A stretch of 64,000 nt of DNA. Origin: Capsicum annuum. Taxonomy: Eukaryota; Streptophyta; Magnoliopsida; Solanales; Solanaceae. Below, in pieces: positions 10,980 through 20,882 of this stretch. Within the stretch, counting starts at the first letter, position 1; every line of letters starts with the position of its first letter. The notes beneath the pieces are model-generated. The model did not search any database and was not told where the DNA came from. It worked only from the letters and a program-made list of their open reading frames with translations. The stretch lies in the NCBI RefSeq assembly GCF_002878395.1, contig NC_061121.1, forward strand, positions 41,169,836 to 41,233,835, read 5' to 3'. The position numbers were made by a program, and so were the translations under genes.

Positions 10980-11515
10980 GAAGACCAAAACATAAATATT
11001 TCTCATCTGTAAGTCATAATTAACTTGTGTATTCTTTACTCGACTTAAACTCAAAACAATCTTTCTCGACATCAAGTACCCTTGCTTATTAAATCATATC
11101 AAGTATCAAGGCTTCAAGAAAACATCATACAACTCATTCTTGGCTCTCAAGCTCAATATCAATATATATTCAATAATCAAACTTCTCATGGAAAAGCATA
11201 AATCATGACACTTATCTTAAATCATTTAGAAATCATCATCTCATAATAACAATATACAACTCATGGAATAAATTCACAATTTAAAAAATAAAACAATAAA
11301 ATAGTCATATATATCAATCTTGAATAGCTCAATTCTCATAAATCATTGATAAAGTAATTTGGGTGTAAACCCACTTTGCAAATCATGAAATTCAATAGTA
11401 GAAAGTAAATCTTTGGGCACAAGAACGAAAGAAGTGTCCTTGTTCAAACCCCACATACCTTGGATTATGATTTTGAGATGAACAAGCTTGATTGAAACAC
11501 TTCCTTACACTTTGA
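10980..11515 (-). mobile_element. Right part of the LTR split by element B
   Basis: Continues the LTR interrupted at 2544. It shares blocks with the B LTRs in the same order: 'cgtgcttat/ccttgcttatt', 'gggcacaagaacgaaag', 'ccccacataccttg' and a 'tttgagat' segment. Homology fades between 11490 and 11530, where a different A+T-rich sequence begins, so this end is truncated. Confidence 0.65.
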
Positions 11516-11991
11516 GTGTCTATTACATAGTCTAAATCTAAAAAGTTGTAATTAATTATTTGTTTTAGTATCCACTTATTATATTCATCCTTTCGATTAT
11601 ATCTTTTAAACTTACTTTTGTAATTATATATTGATTTTCTTATTTCTGATGTACTAGGTATTATATTTTTATCTAGAGTATTTACTTCTGTATTTATTAT
11701 TTCTAGATTTTTTTTATTAATTACTTCTTGTTTTTCATTAATTTCTAGTTTTCCTATGTGTTCTAGAATTTCTGTATATATTTCACTATCTTCTGAATCA
11801 TAATTATCTGTTTCTTGAACATCTATTGTATTTATTTCTAATTCACTGGTTTCTGGTTCTTTATTTTTTATTTCTAATTTTTTTTTAAATTGATTTATCT
11901 CGTTTAATAATTTTTGTTCTTTATTTTCTTCTTCTTTTTCTTTCTGTCTCTTTTCACAAAATTCAATATAAAAAAGATTGATATTAAAGCA
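11392..11991 (-). pseudogene. 199-codon stop-to-stop frame rich in Glu, Lys and Asn
   Basis: On the minus strand there is no stop between 11991 and the TGA at 11392-11394, although the sequence is very A+T-rich and stops should be frequent by chance. No convincing Met start is present. The first ~157 codons are unique sequence, strongly charged, with clusters such as EKEEENKEQKLLNEINQFKKK that suggest a coiled coil, then acidic segments and a basic, tyrosine-rich end (NYKSKFKRYNRKDEYNKW). The last ~40 codons run into the LTR at 11392-11515 and are probably accidental. Composition reminds me of the capsid or polyprotein linkers of endogenous caulimovirid (pararetrovirus) copies in Solanaceae or of a gag remnant; I cannot assign it. 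Confidence 0.4.
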
Positions 11992-12833
11992 TCAATCTAC
12001 AATTCACAAATCTTCTCAAGTAAGGTCGATTTCTTCATCTCCTTCTTCATTTTTCTTCATCTCCTTCTTCATTTTTGACACCTATAAAAAGAGAATAAAT
12101 AATTTAGCTCAATTAACAATTAAATGATAGCATATTTAAAGAAAAAAAGTTGGGCGACCGTGTATAATTTGAAGCAAAATCATTTTTGCCCTTAATAGAA
12201 AATGTCTTACAAGAAATTAGTGATCAAAAAATTATTTCAAGAAAATTTAAAGCAATTAACCTAACTTAATAGAAAGTTTAGTTAGCCTCATTAAACTCCA
12301 CATTGTTAATATTCACATTAGTCATGGAATTTACAGTACCTCACTTGCTCCGAATAAAGAATACAATAGTTTTGCCTATTTGTAATTGACCTACGCTTGT
12401 TATAATCCCAATTCCACATCCTTGATCTAAAATTAACACAAATTACAACTTTCATACTGAAAAACTCAATCAAACATACAACAAGTCGATCCAAAATAGT
12501 CGAATTTGAATCTTCAATACACATTCAGCTCTATTTCGGCCTATTTGATTCCAATAGCCAATTATATTGGGGTTCTCTAACACTAGATGCTCTACTTGAA
12601 ATATATTACGTATCTACTCTACAAAACAATCACTATAACAAATTTGCGGAAATTTGAAGACATAACTATGTGAAAATGTTGGGAGCTAATAAGCAGTTGT
12701 CGAGCACGAGTATAAGTACTGGTAAACAAATTTGTAGTTAGTAAGCATTATATAAGAGGGAGTCTGACCAAGAAATTCTCACAAATCAACAAGCATAAAT
12801 GTACGCAGTTTCAAGATTTCAACACCATAATAC
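11992..12833. other. Non-coding DNA between the open frame and the synthetase exon
   Basis: A 22-bp tandem duplication (ttcttcatctccttcttcat plus two bases) lies at 12031-12074. On the minus strand a 'tttttatag' splice-acceptor-like site precedes it. The rest shows no domain. A 68-codon minus frame at 12318-12524 has no recognisable features. Confidence 0.4.
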
Positions 12834-12924
12834 CTGGTCTAGAGGATCAGTTAATTCTGAGCAGGCATTCGCCATCTCACGGCCACAAATGAATAGCTTG
12901 AATCTTACAGTTAAGCCTGAATGC
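12834..12924 (-). pseudogene. Single exon of an organelle/bacterial-type lysyl-tRNA synthetase
   Basis: On the minus strand the 91-bp segment is bordered by a good acceptor (T-rich tract, then TAG at 12925-12927) and a good donor (CAG|GTATTA). With one base of the first codon supplied by the previous exon, it encodes 30 residues including [18 protein letters not shown] and [10 protein letters not shown]. This matches the class II LysRS region known as RFE-F-GGRE--N-FSELND--DQ, in the plastid/mitochondrial or bacterial style. Lys at the usual Glu of RFELF and Val at the usual Glu of LTERF are unusual. I searched both sides by eye for the neighbouring exons (for example the GLGIDRL block) and did not find them, so this looks like a gene fragment and not a working gene. 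Confidence 0.7.
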
Positions 12925-13680
12925 CTACAAAAAAACAAATATCGAATAACCAGATAATCGAATAACCAGATAGTTGTGGTGTATAATAGAAGTGAAAACT
13001 ACTAAAGCAGTCTACTTTTGTACTATAATTTTTTAAACAGGTAAAACAAAGTCTACTTTTTGTTTTATATTATACAATCTAATATTTATTGAAGCAAAAT
13101 ATTACAAGAGCCAATATTAACATCAGGAAACTGATAGTGAGAAAGCTCTAATGATATCAACAGTCAGCATACAGAGTGCTTATACTAGAGTCCATATCAT
13201 CTAAACTACCTAAGAATCTGAATAGCTGAAAGGATAGCAGAGCATCTTTCGACAAAGGAAGATCACTTTGAGCTGAAGTAAACGATATCTATAACTGAAG
13301 CCAAGACTTCTAGACAGGGCCTCAAAAATTTATTCTGCCTATTCTTGATGTATTAGAGATTTCAGCATCAAAAGTCAAGTATCTGAAAGCATCTCAGAGA
13401 GAAATACTAGGAAAACAAAAATAATATTGTTGAATGTTTCCCGGATGAAATCTAACTTCCTTCATAGGCAAACAAAAATAATATTCAACACGAATTGCCA
13501 CACATGAAAGGAACTTGAATGGAAAAATAATTTATTCTCAAGTTGATGGAGGATACTAAAGATGGCAGTACAAATTAGAAGAACACTTAATGAGATATGG
13601 CATGTACTAATAAACAATAAAATAAGATATACAGTTTAAAAGGTGAATATGTTCGAGACACGCTATGGAAGATACTATCT
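12925..13680. other. Non-coding DNA between the exon and copia remnant K
   Basis: No domain or element end recognised. It could hold more of the fragment that carried the synthetase exon, or the far end of the K LTR, whose edge I could not fix. Confidence 0.35.
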
Positions 13681-14292
13681 GTGAGGGATAAACCCCATCA
13701 TAGAAATAATATTTGCGGTAATAAAAGTAATAAATGTGGAATACAACAATAATACAGTTAATCAACAAGAATAAAATGAGCAATAATAACACCAAGATTT
13801 TTACGTGAAAATCCTTGAAGGAAAAAACTACTGTCGAGAGGAGCAACTGATATAACTATATAAAGGAATTTTACATTGTAGGTCCGAGTAAAATACTGCC
13901 AAGACCAGTACACACTCAAGAGAAATATCCCTCTTTTGGTTTTTCCACCATACAATCATATCGCTCACACTTTCTATTTTTCCTCACAGAATAAATCCTC
14001 TATGATGTCTCACTCTTCTTTCTCATTTCTCTTTGTTTTGGTGTGTTTAAGAATGAAGAATGACCCTCTTTTTATATGAGAAAATACTTGAGCTCCAAGT
14101 TGAAAAATAGAAAAGGAACAAGATATTAATCATTTGTCATCCACAACTAATTATTTGCTAACCAAGTTCTATTTCCAACCAAGTAAATTAATTATTTATC
14201 ATCCATAAATAAATAATTACTTTCTCACCAAGTTATATATTCAACCAAGTAAATTGACACATTAACTACTATCAAATGGGATGGATCTAACA
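13681..14292 (-). mobile_element. 3' LTR of copia remnant K (distal edge uncertain)
   Basis: On the minus strand the LTR begins TGTTAGATCC (14292) directly after a polypurine tract. It contains a likely TATA box (TATAAAAAGAGGG, about 14070-14083) followed by a leader-like stretch, and a segment with 'ttttcacgtaaaaatc' near 13800 that is common in plant copia LTRs. The far edge near 13681 is a guess; no matching 5' LTR is in the window. Confidence 0.55.
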
Positions 14293-14314
14293 AATTTCCT
14301 CCTCCATTTCCATT
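14293..14314 (-). promoter_or_regulatory. Polypurine tract of copia remnant K
   Basis: Minus-strand run 'aatggaaatggaggaggaaa' immediately before the TGTTAGATCC LTR start. Confidence 0.7.
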
Positions 14315-14329
14315 CACCTAAAGGAGGAA

Positions 14330-14980
14330 GCACCAGCCTTCTAGTTTGAGTGCATGTTGATGCAGTTGGGGTACTGCATCATTACGAGGACATACTCTAA
14401 GAAATGGTACTTGGATGAATCTATTCTTTGACTTTATAATCTCTTCAGAGGCTAAGATCGTTCTTCTTTTTGAGTGTGGTACTCTACATGCTCGGTATAA
14501 TCTTTAAGTTTCTCTCCTGCTCAACAATATCATCATGTTATTTTTCCTGCTGGGAAACCTTGTTGGTTGTACTTTCTGCTCTTGTAGATGACTAGAAGTA
14601 GAAGGAATGATAATCAGGTTTGGGACAACACCATTCTATTTCTTAATCTTCACTGGCAGATCATCAGCAATTTCGATTTCACTTTCTCGAAAGACCACAT
14701 TTCTGCTTTTGATGACTTTCTGTTTTATAGGATCTCACAGTCTATACCTGAACTATTCATTTTCATATTTGGTGAATATGCAATAAATTGATTTATCATC
14801 TATCTTTGTTCTTTACTACTTCGGTATGTGCAAATGCTCTGTAATTGAACACCTTCAAATATGAGTAGAACACCTCTTTATTGGTTCAAAATCTCTTTGG
14901 TATGTCAAACTCCAATGGAACTGATGGACAAAAATTGATCAGGTAACAGCCAATCTGAACTGCTTCACCTTAGAATGACT
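14330..14980 (-). pseudogene. Ty1/copia polyprotein fragment K (integrase-RT linker)
   Basis: Minus-strand frames give the end of the integrase (CYLINFCPSVPLEFDIPKR), the NKEVFYSYLKVF segment, then DDKSIYCIF and KQKVIKSRNVVFRE, which are the conserved linker between integrase and RT in plant copia elements, and ADDLPVKIKK with a downstream serine/threonine-rich part. A KYHFLEYVLV piece, the segment before RT, follows at about 14380. Stops and frame changes occur throughout. RT and RNase H are missing, and the fragment passes within about 100 bp into the 3' LTR. Element C inserted at 14981 and cut off the upstream half. Confidence 0.8.
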
Positions 14981-15768
14981 TGATGGAGTAGCATTTTAAT
15001 ATCAAATGTTTTATATATTAACTACCTCAATTCCTTAACAAAGTTGGGATGTGGGACTTACTGCATGAGAGTTACATTGCTTATTTTTTGACTTTAAGGA
15101 GCATTTGTTTTAATTGTTAAAGATAGATCAAGGTTACAACTTTTTATTTACCAATGGCAGCACTAGCTCATTGCATTATTGTGCATTGTTGCGCGTTTTT
15201 TTTGTTGCATCGATATCATCATTAAGGTGTATTATCTCTTGGTTATGGTGGCTGAATTTTGCCATTATTTTTATTGAAATTCATGTAAATCCCTACTCTT
15301 TATTCCCCATTATCCTATTCTTTATGTGTTGTAACTCTTGTAACCTAAAAGCCATTGATATTTCATCTTTGCTACCATATTTATCTTCCTATTCATTTCA
15401 TGGAAGAGTTCTTCACTATAAATTAAGGTAGTCTTGCATGGTTTTGGGACACACAAGATAATATAGAGTTCACAAAAGTTAGTAAAAAAGAGAGTTTATT
15501 AGTTGAAGGGTCTTTTTGTAGAGCTTTGAACTCAACTCTTGTCTAGAGTTGTTGAGTTATTATTTGTGAGAAGGTTGTTATATCCTGAAGGTGACAAGTC
15601 AAGAAGATTACTGCTGGACCGATGAAATATTTTGCTGCAGTGGGCTTGAATCTCCTTAAAGAGAGTGAGATATCCGTGCCTCAGTAGAAGAAGATATTTT
15701 TTTTATTTCACTTGTAATTTTCAGTGGTAACTTTATTGTATTTTCACCAATAATTTTAAGGAGATTCA
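14981..15768 (+). mobile_element. 5' LTR and leader of element C
   Basis: Begins TGATGGAGTAGC. The first ~250 bp match the remaining part of the 3' LTR at 20260-20487. Because that LTR is truncated, the end of the 5' LTR cannot be set by comparison, and I see no clear tRNA-Met primer site between 15230 and 15768. A 105-codon frame at 15114-15431 inside it has no domain and is not conserved in the other LTR. Confidence 0.7.
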
Positions 15769-16690
15769 ATGGCAACAACTGAAAAATACACGGGTGTCAA
15801 TATGAGAGATCTCAACAAGCCATTCTAGTTCAATAGAACTCATTTCAAAAGGTGAAAGGGTAAAATGTTTTTCTACCTAAGTCTTCTCAATGTTTCTTAT
15901 GTGTTAATGGAGAAGAATTCAAACAAAGTAGATAACTCTTCCATGACCGATGATGAACTTATATCTCTTCAAGATAAAGTTAAAAAGTATAATGGTGACT
16001 CCTACAAGTATCTGTATTTTCTTCTTAATTGTGTATCTGATAACTTTTATAATTATTATGATAGAATTTGCTCTAGTGCAAAGAAAGTTTGGAAAGCCTT
16101 GTAGAGTACGTATGACACTGAGGAGGGAGTGAAAAAATATGTGACTATAAGATTTTTCATTTCCAAATAGTGGACAACAAATCAATGGTAGACCAAGCTT
16201 AAGACTTCATAATGATTGTTGGCGAGATCAGGTTTGAAGAAGTCAAAATTGGATATAACCTTATTTTTGTGGCATAATTGATAAACTTCCACCTTCGTGA
16301 AAGGAATTTGAAGAAACTATGCGCCACAAGTAAAAGGAAACTTCTCTAGAGACTTTGATAATAATAATTTGTATGAAAGAAGAAGCAAGGGGCCAAGATG
16401 CACTTTTCCGAACAGAAGAGCATAACATCACACCAAAGGTAAATTTAACTTCTTCAAATAATGCTACCTCTGAAACTAACAAAATTACTATTTAGAAGCC
16501 TAATAAGAAAAAATTCAAGAAAAATGATGGTAGAGATCCCAAGAACAATAATGGTGAAAACAGCCAAGCAAAAATGCAACATGTACAATAAAAACGACTA
16601 TGCTTTGTCTGTGGCAAGAGTGGATATATTGCTTAATTTTGAAAATTTTAAAAACATGGGTCTACACCTCAGGCAAACGTTACTGAAGAA
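15769..16690 (+). pseudogene. Element C gag
   Basis: Begins at ATG 15769 (MATTEKYTGVNMRDLNKPF, then stop). The continuing pieces VSYVLMEKNSNKVD, LISLQDKVKKYNGDSYKY and YYDRICSSAKKVWKAL are the UBN2/retrotrans_gag-type region of copia capsids. Further pieces follow in other frames up to a zinc knuckle at about 16600-16640 that reads C-F-V-C-G-K-S-G-Y, where the usual His is Tyr and a stop follows. At least six stops or frame changes break it. Confidence 0.8.
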
Positions 16691-16693
16691 CCA

Positions 16694-16960
16694 TTGGTGG
16701 CAGTGATTATAGACATTAACATTATGGAGAATTTTGATGGATGGTGGGCTGACTCTGGCACAAACCGTCATGTCTATTATGAAAAAGACTGGTTTAAAAA
16801 ATATACTAATTTTAAGAAGCCCAAAACCATCATGCTTGGAGATTCACATACCACTCAAGTGCTTGGAATGGCAGATGTCGAGTTAAGGTTTACTTCATGA
16901 AGGGTATTAATTTTAAAAGATGTAATTTATACTCCTTCCATGAGAAAAAATTTAATGTCT
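16694..16960 (+). pseudogene. Element C protease
   Basis: A frame of about 68 codons holds the aspartic protease active site D-S-G in WWADSGTNRHV and the downstream block TIMLGDSHTTQVLG. A stop follows, then the conserved VIYTPSMRKNLMS segment in the next frame. The catalytic D-S-G triad is intact. Confidence 0.82.
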
Positions 16961-17760
16961 AGTTTTCTTCTTAATAAAGCAGGCTTCAAACAGATTATTG
17001 AATCTAATTAGTATGTAATTGTGAAAAATAATATTTTTGTGGGAAAGGGGTATACATGTGATGGTATGTTCAAGTTGAATGTCAAGATGAATAAAATATC
17101 CTCTTCTGTTTATATACTTTCTTCTACTAATTTTTGGCATGCTTGTTTGTGTCATATAAATGATCGTTATGTGGGAATCATTTGTAGTTTAGGATTAATT
17201 TCAATGATCAAAAAGAATTTTTAAAAATGTGAGGCTTATAGTAAGGTCAAAATCACAAAAAGGCCTCATCTTCAAATTGAAAGAAAAATAAATTTATTAG
17301 AATTAGTTCATACTGATATTTGTGAACTTGGTGAAATTTTAACTCATGGATAAAATAGATATTTTATCACTTTCATTGATGATTTTTTAATTTTACATAT
17401 GTTTACTTAATTAAAAATAAAAGTGATGCTTTTGAGAACTTTAAATCTTTTTCTCCATGAAGTTGAAAATCAGTTTGGTAGAAAATTAAAAAGAATTAGA
17501 AGAGATAGATGCTGTAAATATGAGTCACATGAATTCAATTCTTTTGTTAAATCATTGGGTATAATTCAAGAAACTACTGCTCTTTATTTTTTTGCATCTA
17601 ACGGTGTAGCCGAAAGGAAGAATAGAACTTTTGTTGAGTTAACTAATATCATGTTAATTGAGTATTGTGCTCCTTTAAGTTTTTGGGGTGAAGCTCTTTT
17701 GAATTCTTATTATGTTTTAAGTCATGAGCTTTATTAAAAGACCAAACTAACACCTTTTGA
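16961..17760 (+). pseudogene. Element C integrase
   Basis: Visible are the GAG-pre-integrase block (FVGKGYTCDGMFKLNV), the zinc-binding histidines (FWHACLCH), a single Cys where a C-x-x-C pair is expected (KCEAYSK), the first catalytic Asp in HTDIC, a damaged second Asp block (RRDRCCKYES in place of the usual D-R-G-G-E-Y), and the catalytic Glu in NGVAERKNRTF. Stops at about 17222, 17352, 17410 and 17736 break it. Confidence 0.82.
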
Positions 17761-18880
17761 GCTGTGGAAAGGTCAGAAACAAAATTTGAGATATCTAAGA
17801 GTTTTGAGTTGCTCAGCCTATATAAGGTTAAGGGATCCTAAAATCTCTAAGTTGAGTAAAAAAGTTACTACATGTGGTTTTTTGCTTATGCTTCAAATAG
17901 TACAGACTATAGATTTTTTTATCTTTAAGATAGTGTGATAATAGAATCAGGTGATGCTATTTTTCATGAAAATAAATCCCTGTTTGATTGTAAAAATAGT
18001 TGAGGTCTAAGGATTAAAGAATATATTTTGTCACTACCTAGTTCTTCTATGTATACTTTAAAAAAATAAAGAAAATGATGATTTTGAGTTAAGAAGAAGT
18101 AAACAAGATAGAGTAGAAAAAGATTTGAGCCTGATTATTACATTTTTAACATTGGAGATGACCCTATCACTTTAAAAGAAGCTTTGTCTTCACGTGATGC
18201 TATTTTTTGGAAAGAGGCTATAAATGATGAAATGGAATCACTAATTTTCAATAAGACTTGGAAGTTAGTTGATTTACCACTGGATTGTAAAACAATTAGA
18301 TGTAAATGGGTCTTACATAAAAAGTTAAAACCGAATGGATCTGTAGATAAATTCAAAGCTAGGCTAGTGCCTAAAGGTTTAAACCAACTAGAAGGCCTGG
18401 AATTTTATGATAATTTTTCACTGGTAACTAGAATTATATTCATTAAACTTTTAGTTGCTATTGTGGTAATTTTTTATTTAAAAATTCATCAAATAGATGT
18501 AAAAACTATTTTTTAAAACGGAGACCTAAATGAGGAGATTTACATAGAACAATCCGAGTGTTTTGTTGACGCTGACCAATAAAGCAAAGTGTATAAACTT
18601 AATAAATCCCTATATGATTTAAAATAGGCTCCAAAGCAATAACATGAATAGTTTGATTACTACATGATTGATAATGGATTTAAAACAAATGAGTATGATA
18701 AGTGCATATATTATAAGTCTTGGAATAATTTGCATGTTATTATTTTCCTATATGTTGATGTTTTGTTGATCTTTGGCTCTAACATGAATGTTATTAGTGA
18801 AACTAAAAATATTCTTCAAAGTCATTTTGATATGAAAGATCTTGGTGAGGCAAATTTATTCTAGGAATAAAAATTACTAG
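17740..18880 (+). pseudogene. Element C integrase-RT linker and reverse transcriptase
   Basis: The linker (TPFELWKGQKQNLRYLRV) is followed by RT: WKEAINDEMESL, CKWVLHKKLKPNGSVDKFKARLV, then LYDLK and the catalytic motif, which reads YVDVLLIFGS. Copia RTs have YVDD here, so the second Asp has been lost to Val and the enzyme would be dead even if the frame were restored. The segment ends at NILQSHFDMKDLGEANLF before a stop. Confidence 0.85.
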
Positions 18881-19020
18881 AAAATATGATGGAATTTTCC
18901 TTGACTAGTCACATTCTATTGAGAAAATATTAAAAAAAATATAATTTCCTTGATTGCAAGCATGTTGTAACTCTATTTGATTGTAGTGTTCACTTTTCCT
19001 GTTGAAAGTGAAATGATGTT

Positions 19021-19690
19021 ATAAATCTAAAGGAATATGCTAGCATAATTAGAAGTTTGAGATATGTGACTGATTGCACTAGGCCTGATATTACATATGA
19101 AGTGGAAGTACTTAGCAGGTTTACTAGAAAGCCAGGTAATGAACATTGGCATTCTATAACGAGAGTAATGAAATACTTAATTAGAACGAAAAATTGTGGT
19201 TTGTTCTATAAAAAATATCTTATTGTACTTGAAGGCTTTTGTGATACGGATTGGAACACTTTATCAGGTGATTCCTTATCCACTACTAGTTAAGTTTTTA
19301 CTTCCGGTGGTGGTGCTATTTGCTGAAAGTCTAAAAAGCAAACAATTATTGTTGAATCTACCATGAAGGCTGAATTAGTTGCTTTAGCTTCAGCTAGTAA
19401 GGAAGCGAATTGGTTGAGATTTGTTATTTCAAAAACCTTATTTTGAAAAACTAATTCCTCCTATTTTAATTCATTGTGATAGCACCGCTACAATTGGTAG
19501 AGTTCAAAACCGCTATTACAACGGTAAATCCAGACCTATAAGGAGAAAACACAATAATGTGAGATCATATTTGACAAATGGTACCATTAATGTTAATTAT
19601 TTCAAATCTTTTTATAATCTTGCAGATCCATTGACTAAGGCCTTAGCAAGAGAAAAAGTATGGAGCACATCGAGGGGATGGGATTGAAGC
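19021..19690 (+). pseudogene. Element C RNase H
   Basis: Contains LRYVTDCTRPDITYEV, a FCDTDWNTLSGD block with the first catalytic Asp, an ESTMKAELVALA block with the catalytic Glu, and the C-terminal HCDSTATIGR, NGKSRPIRRKHNNVR and DPLTKALAREKVW motifs of copia elements. Several stops and frame changes separate these pieces. Confidence 0.85.
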
Positions 19691-20259
19691 CTATTGAATC
19701 TTGATTCATATGTGAGGAAACCCAACCTGGGGACTAGAGATCATATAACCATGTTCAATGGGAAAAATGAATCACATGATGACTTATTGTGAAAAATGCA
19801 CTACTTCGTTATCCCTCCCTATGGTGTGAGTGTATTTACCTGTAATGATTGTGAGGTTGAGTTTAAAAAAAAATCTCTTAATAAAAATCTGTAGCTCATA
19901 TAAGTAGGGTGCTATATTACAGGTGCACTCTAGAAGGTTTTCACCTATATGAGTGTGGAGGTAGGCCGCTTTCTATGAGAATTGGGCTCATTCTCAAAGA
20001 CGTAATCATATAACTGGGATAGCACAAGGCTGTAACGTGCTGACTATAAAGCTTATGTCAACACCTTAACTATTATGTTTCAGCAGTAACTTTTTATTCC
20101 CCCTAAGCAGTCATAGTTCAAGTCTGAGACCACACGACTCTGGAGTAGAAATTACTATTTTACTGATTGGAGATTCAATGCAGAGAACACCTTTATTATA
20201 CATGGTAGTCTTCCTTTAGCTTTTAAACTCTCTTATTAATATTAAAATGTATGGGGGAT
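19691..20259 (+). other. Element C 3' untranslated region and polypurine tract
   Basis: Non-coding sequence after the copia RNase H end. The polypurine tract is the weak purine stretch 'atgggggat' just before the LTR start at 20260. Confidence 0.7.
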
Positions 20260-20487
20260 TGATGGAGTAGCATTTTAGTATTAAATATTTTATTTATTAA
20301 CTATCTTGATTTACTGCATAAGAGTTACATTTCTTATTTTTTTACTTTGCAGAGCATTTGTTTCAATTGTTAAAAGTTGATAAAGGTTACAAAGTTTTAT
20401 CTACCAATGGCAACACTAGCACATTACGTTATTGCGCATTGTTGCACGTTTCTTTGTTGCATCTATTTCATCATTAAGGTGTATTAT
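20260..20487 (+). mobile_element. Truncated 3' LTR of element C
   Basis: Matches the 5' LTR from TGATGGAGTAGC to 'aaggtgtattat'. The 5' LTR contains an extra ~45 bp (14981 frame, 'ttccttaacaaagttgggatgtggg'). At 20488 it changes abruptly into GC-richer unrelated DNA. Confidence 0.8.
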
Positions 20488-20879
20488 TGTTAGGGCCCGA
20501 CCCGATTCCCTAGACGAGACGGGCCTCTTGAACCACACAAGCCCGAGATACACCTTCCACTCCCCAACCCACTAGTGATATTATCCGCGCTGGGCCCAGG
20601 CTTGCATGACTTTAAAACGTGTCACTAGGGAGTAATGATTTCTTACTTATATACCTAGCATCTCTCTTGTGTTTTGCCGATGTGGGAGTCCTTCCTAAGT
20701 TAGAGTGTCATATACACTCCCCCTTATAGACTCAGCGTCCTCGCTGAGGGTTGCCCCACCGAATGGAATTTGCCTACACTCAGGACTAAGGTTTTCCCCG
20801 CCTTATCGGGATTCGCCTACACTCAGTTTGAAATCTGTCCCACATCGACAAGGACAACACAAGAGCGGCTTTGATACCA
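20488..20879 (-). mobile_element. TRIM-like fragment
   Basis: This 390-bp piece is GC-richer than its surroundings. On the minus strand it starts with a primer-site-like TGGTATCAAAGCC (20879-20867), has a short non-coding middle, then a polypurine stretch ending GGGGGAG at about 20717 and a candidate short LTR (20716-20488) running from TGTATATGACAC to GGGCCCTAACA. The layout fits a terminal-repeat retrotransposon in miniature that has lost its 5' LTR. The words 'cacatcg' and 'gatacca' also recur near other plant miniature elements. The five bases attat occur on both sides (20483-20487, 20879-20883) and may be a target duplication or chance. Confidence 0.4.
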
Positions 20880-20882
20880 TTA

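Larger units (their letters stand above)
14981..20487 (+). mobile_element. Element C: degenerate Ty1/copia element
   Basis: Plus-strand element with domains in copia order: LTR, gag with zinc knuckle, protease, integrase, RT, RNase H, polypurine tract and a truncated 3' LTR. The two LTR starts match (TGATGGAGTAGCATTTTA at 14981 and 20260). It lies in the opposite orientation inside remnant K. The 3' LTR is cut at 20487, so a target duplication cannot be tested (left flank tgact). The many stops show an old, dead copy. Confidence 0.88.

Noticed and set aside
15114..15431. 105-codon frame with hydrophobic stretches that look like membrane segments
   Set aside because: Lies inside the 5' LTR/leader of element C; T-rich DNA gives hydrophobic codons, and no matching frame is kept in the other LTR.
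20867..20879. Primer site belonging to LTR D
   Set aside because: LTR D matches the plus-strand LTR of E in the same orientation, so a minus-strand primer site at its left edge cannot be its own; assigned to the TRIM-like piece instead.
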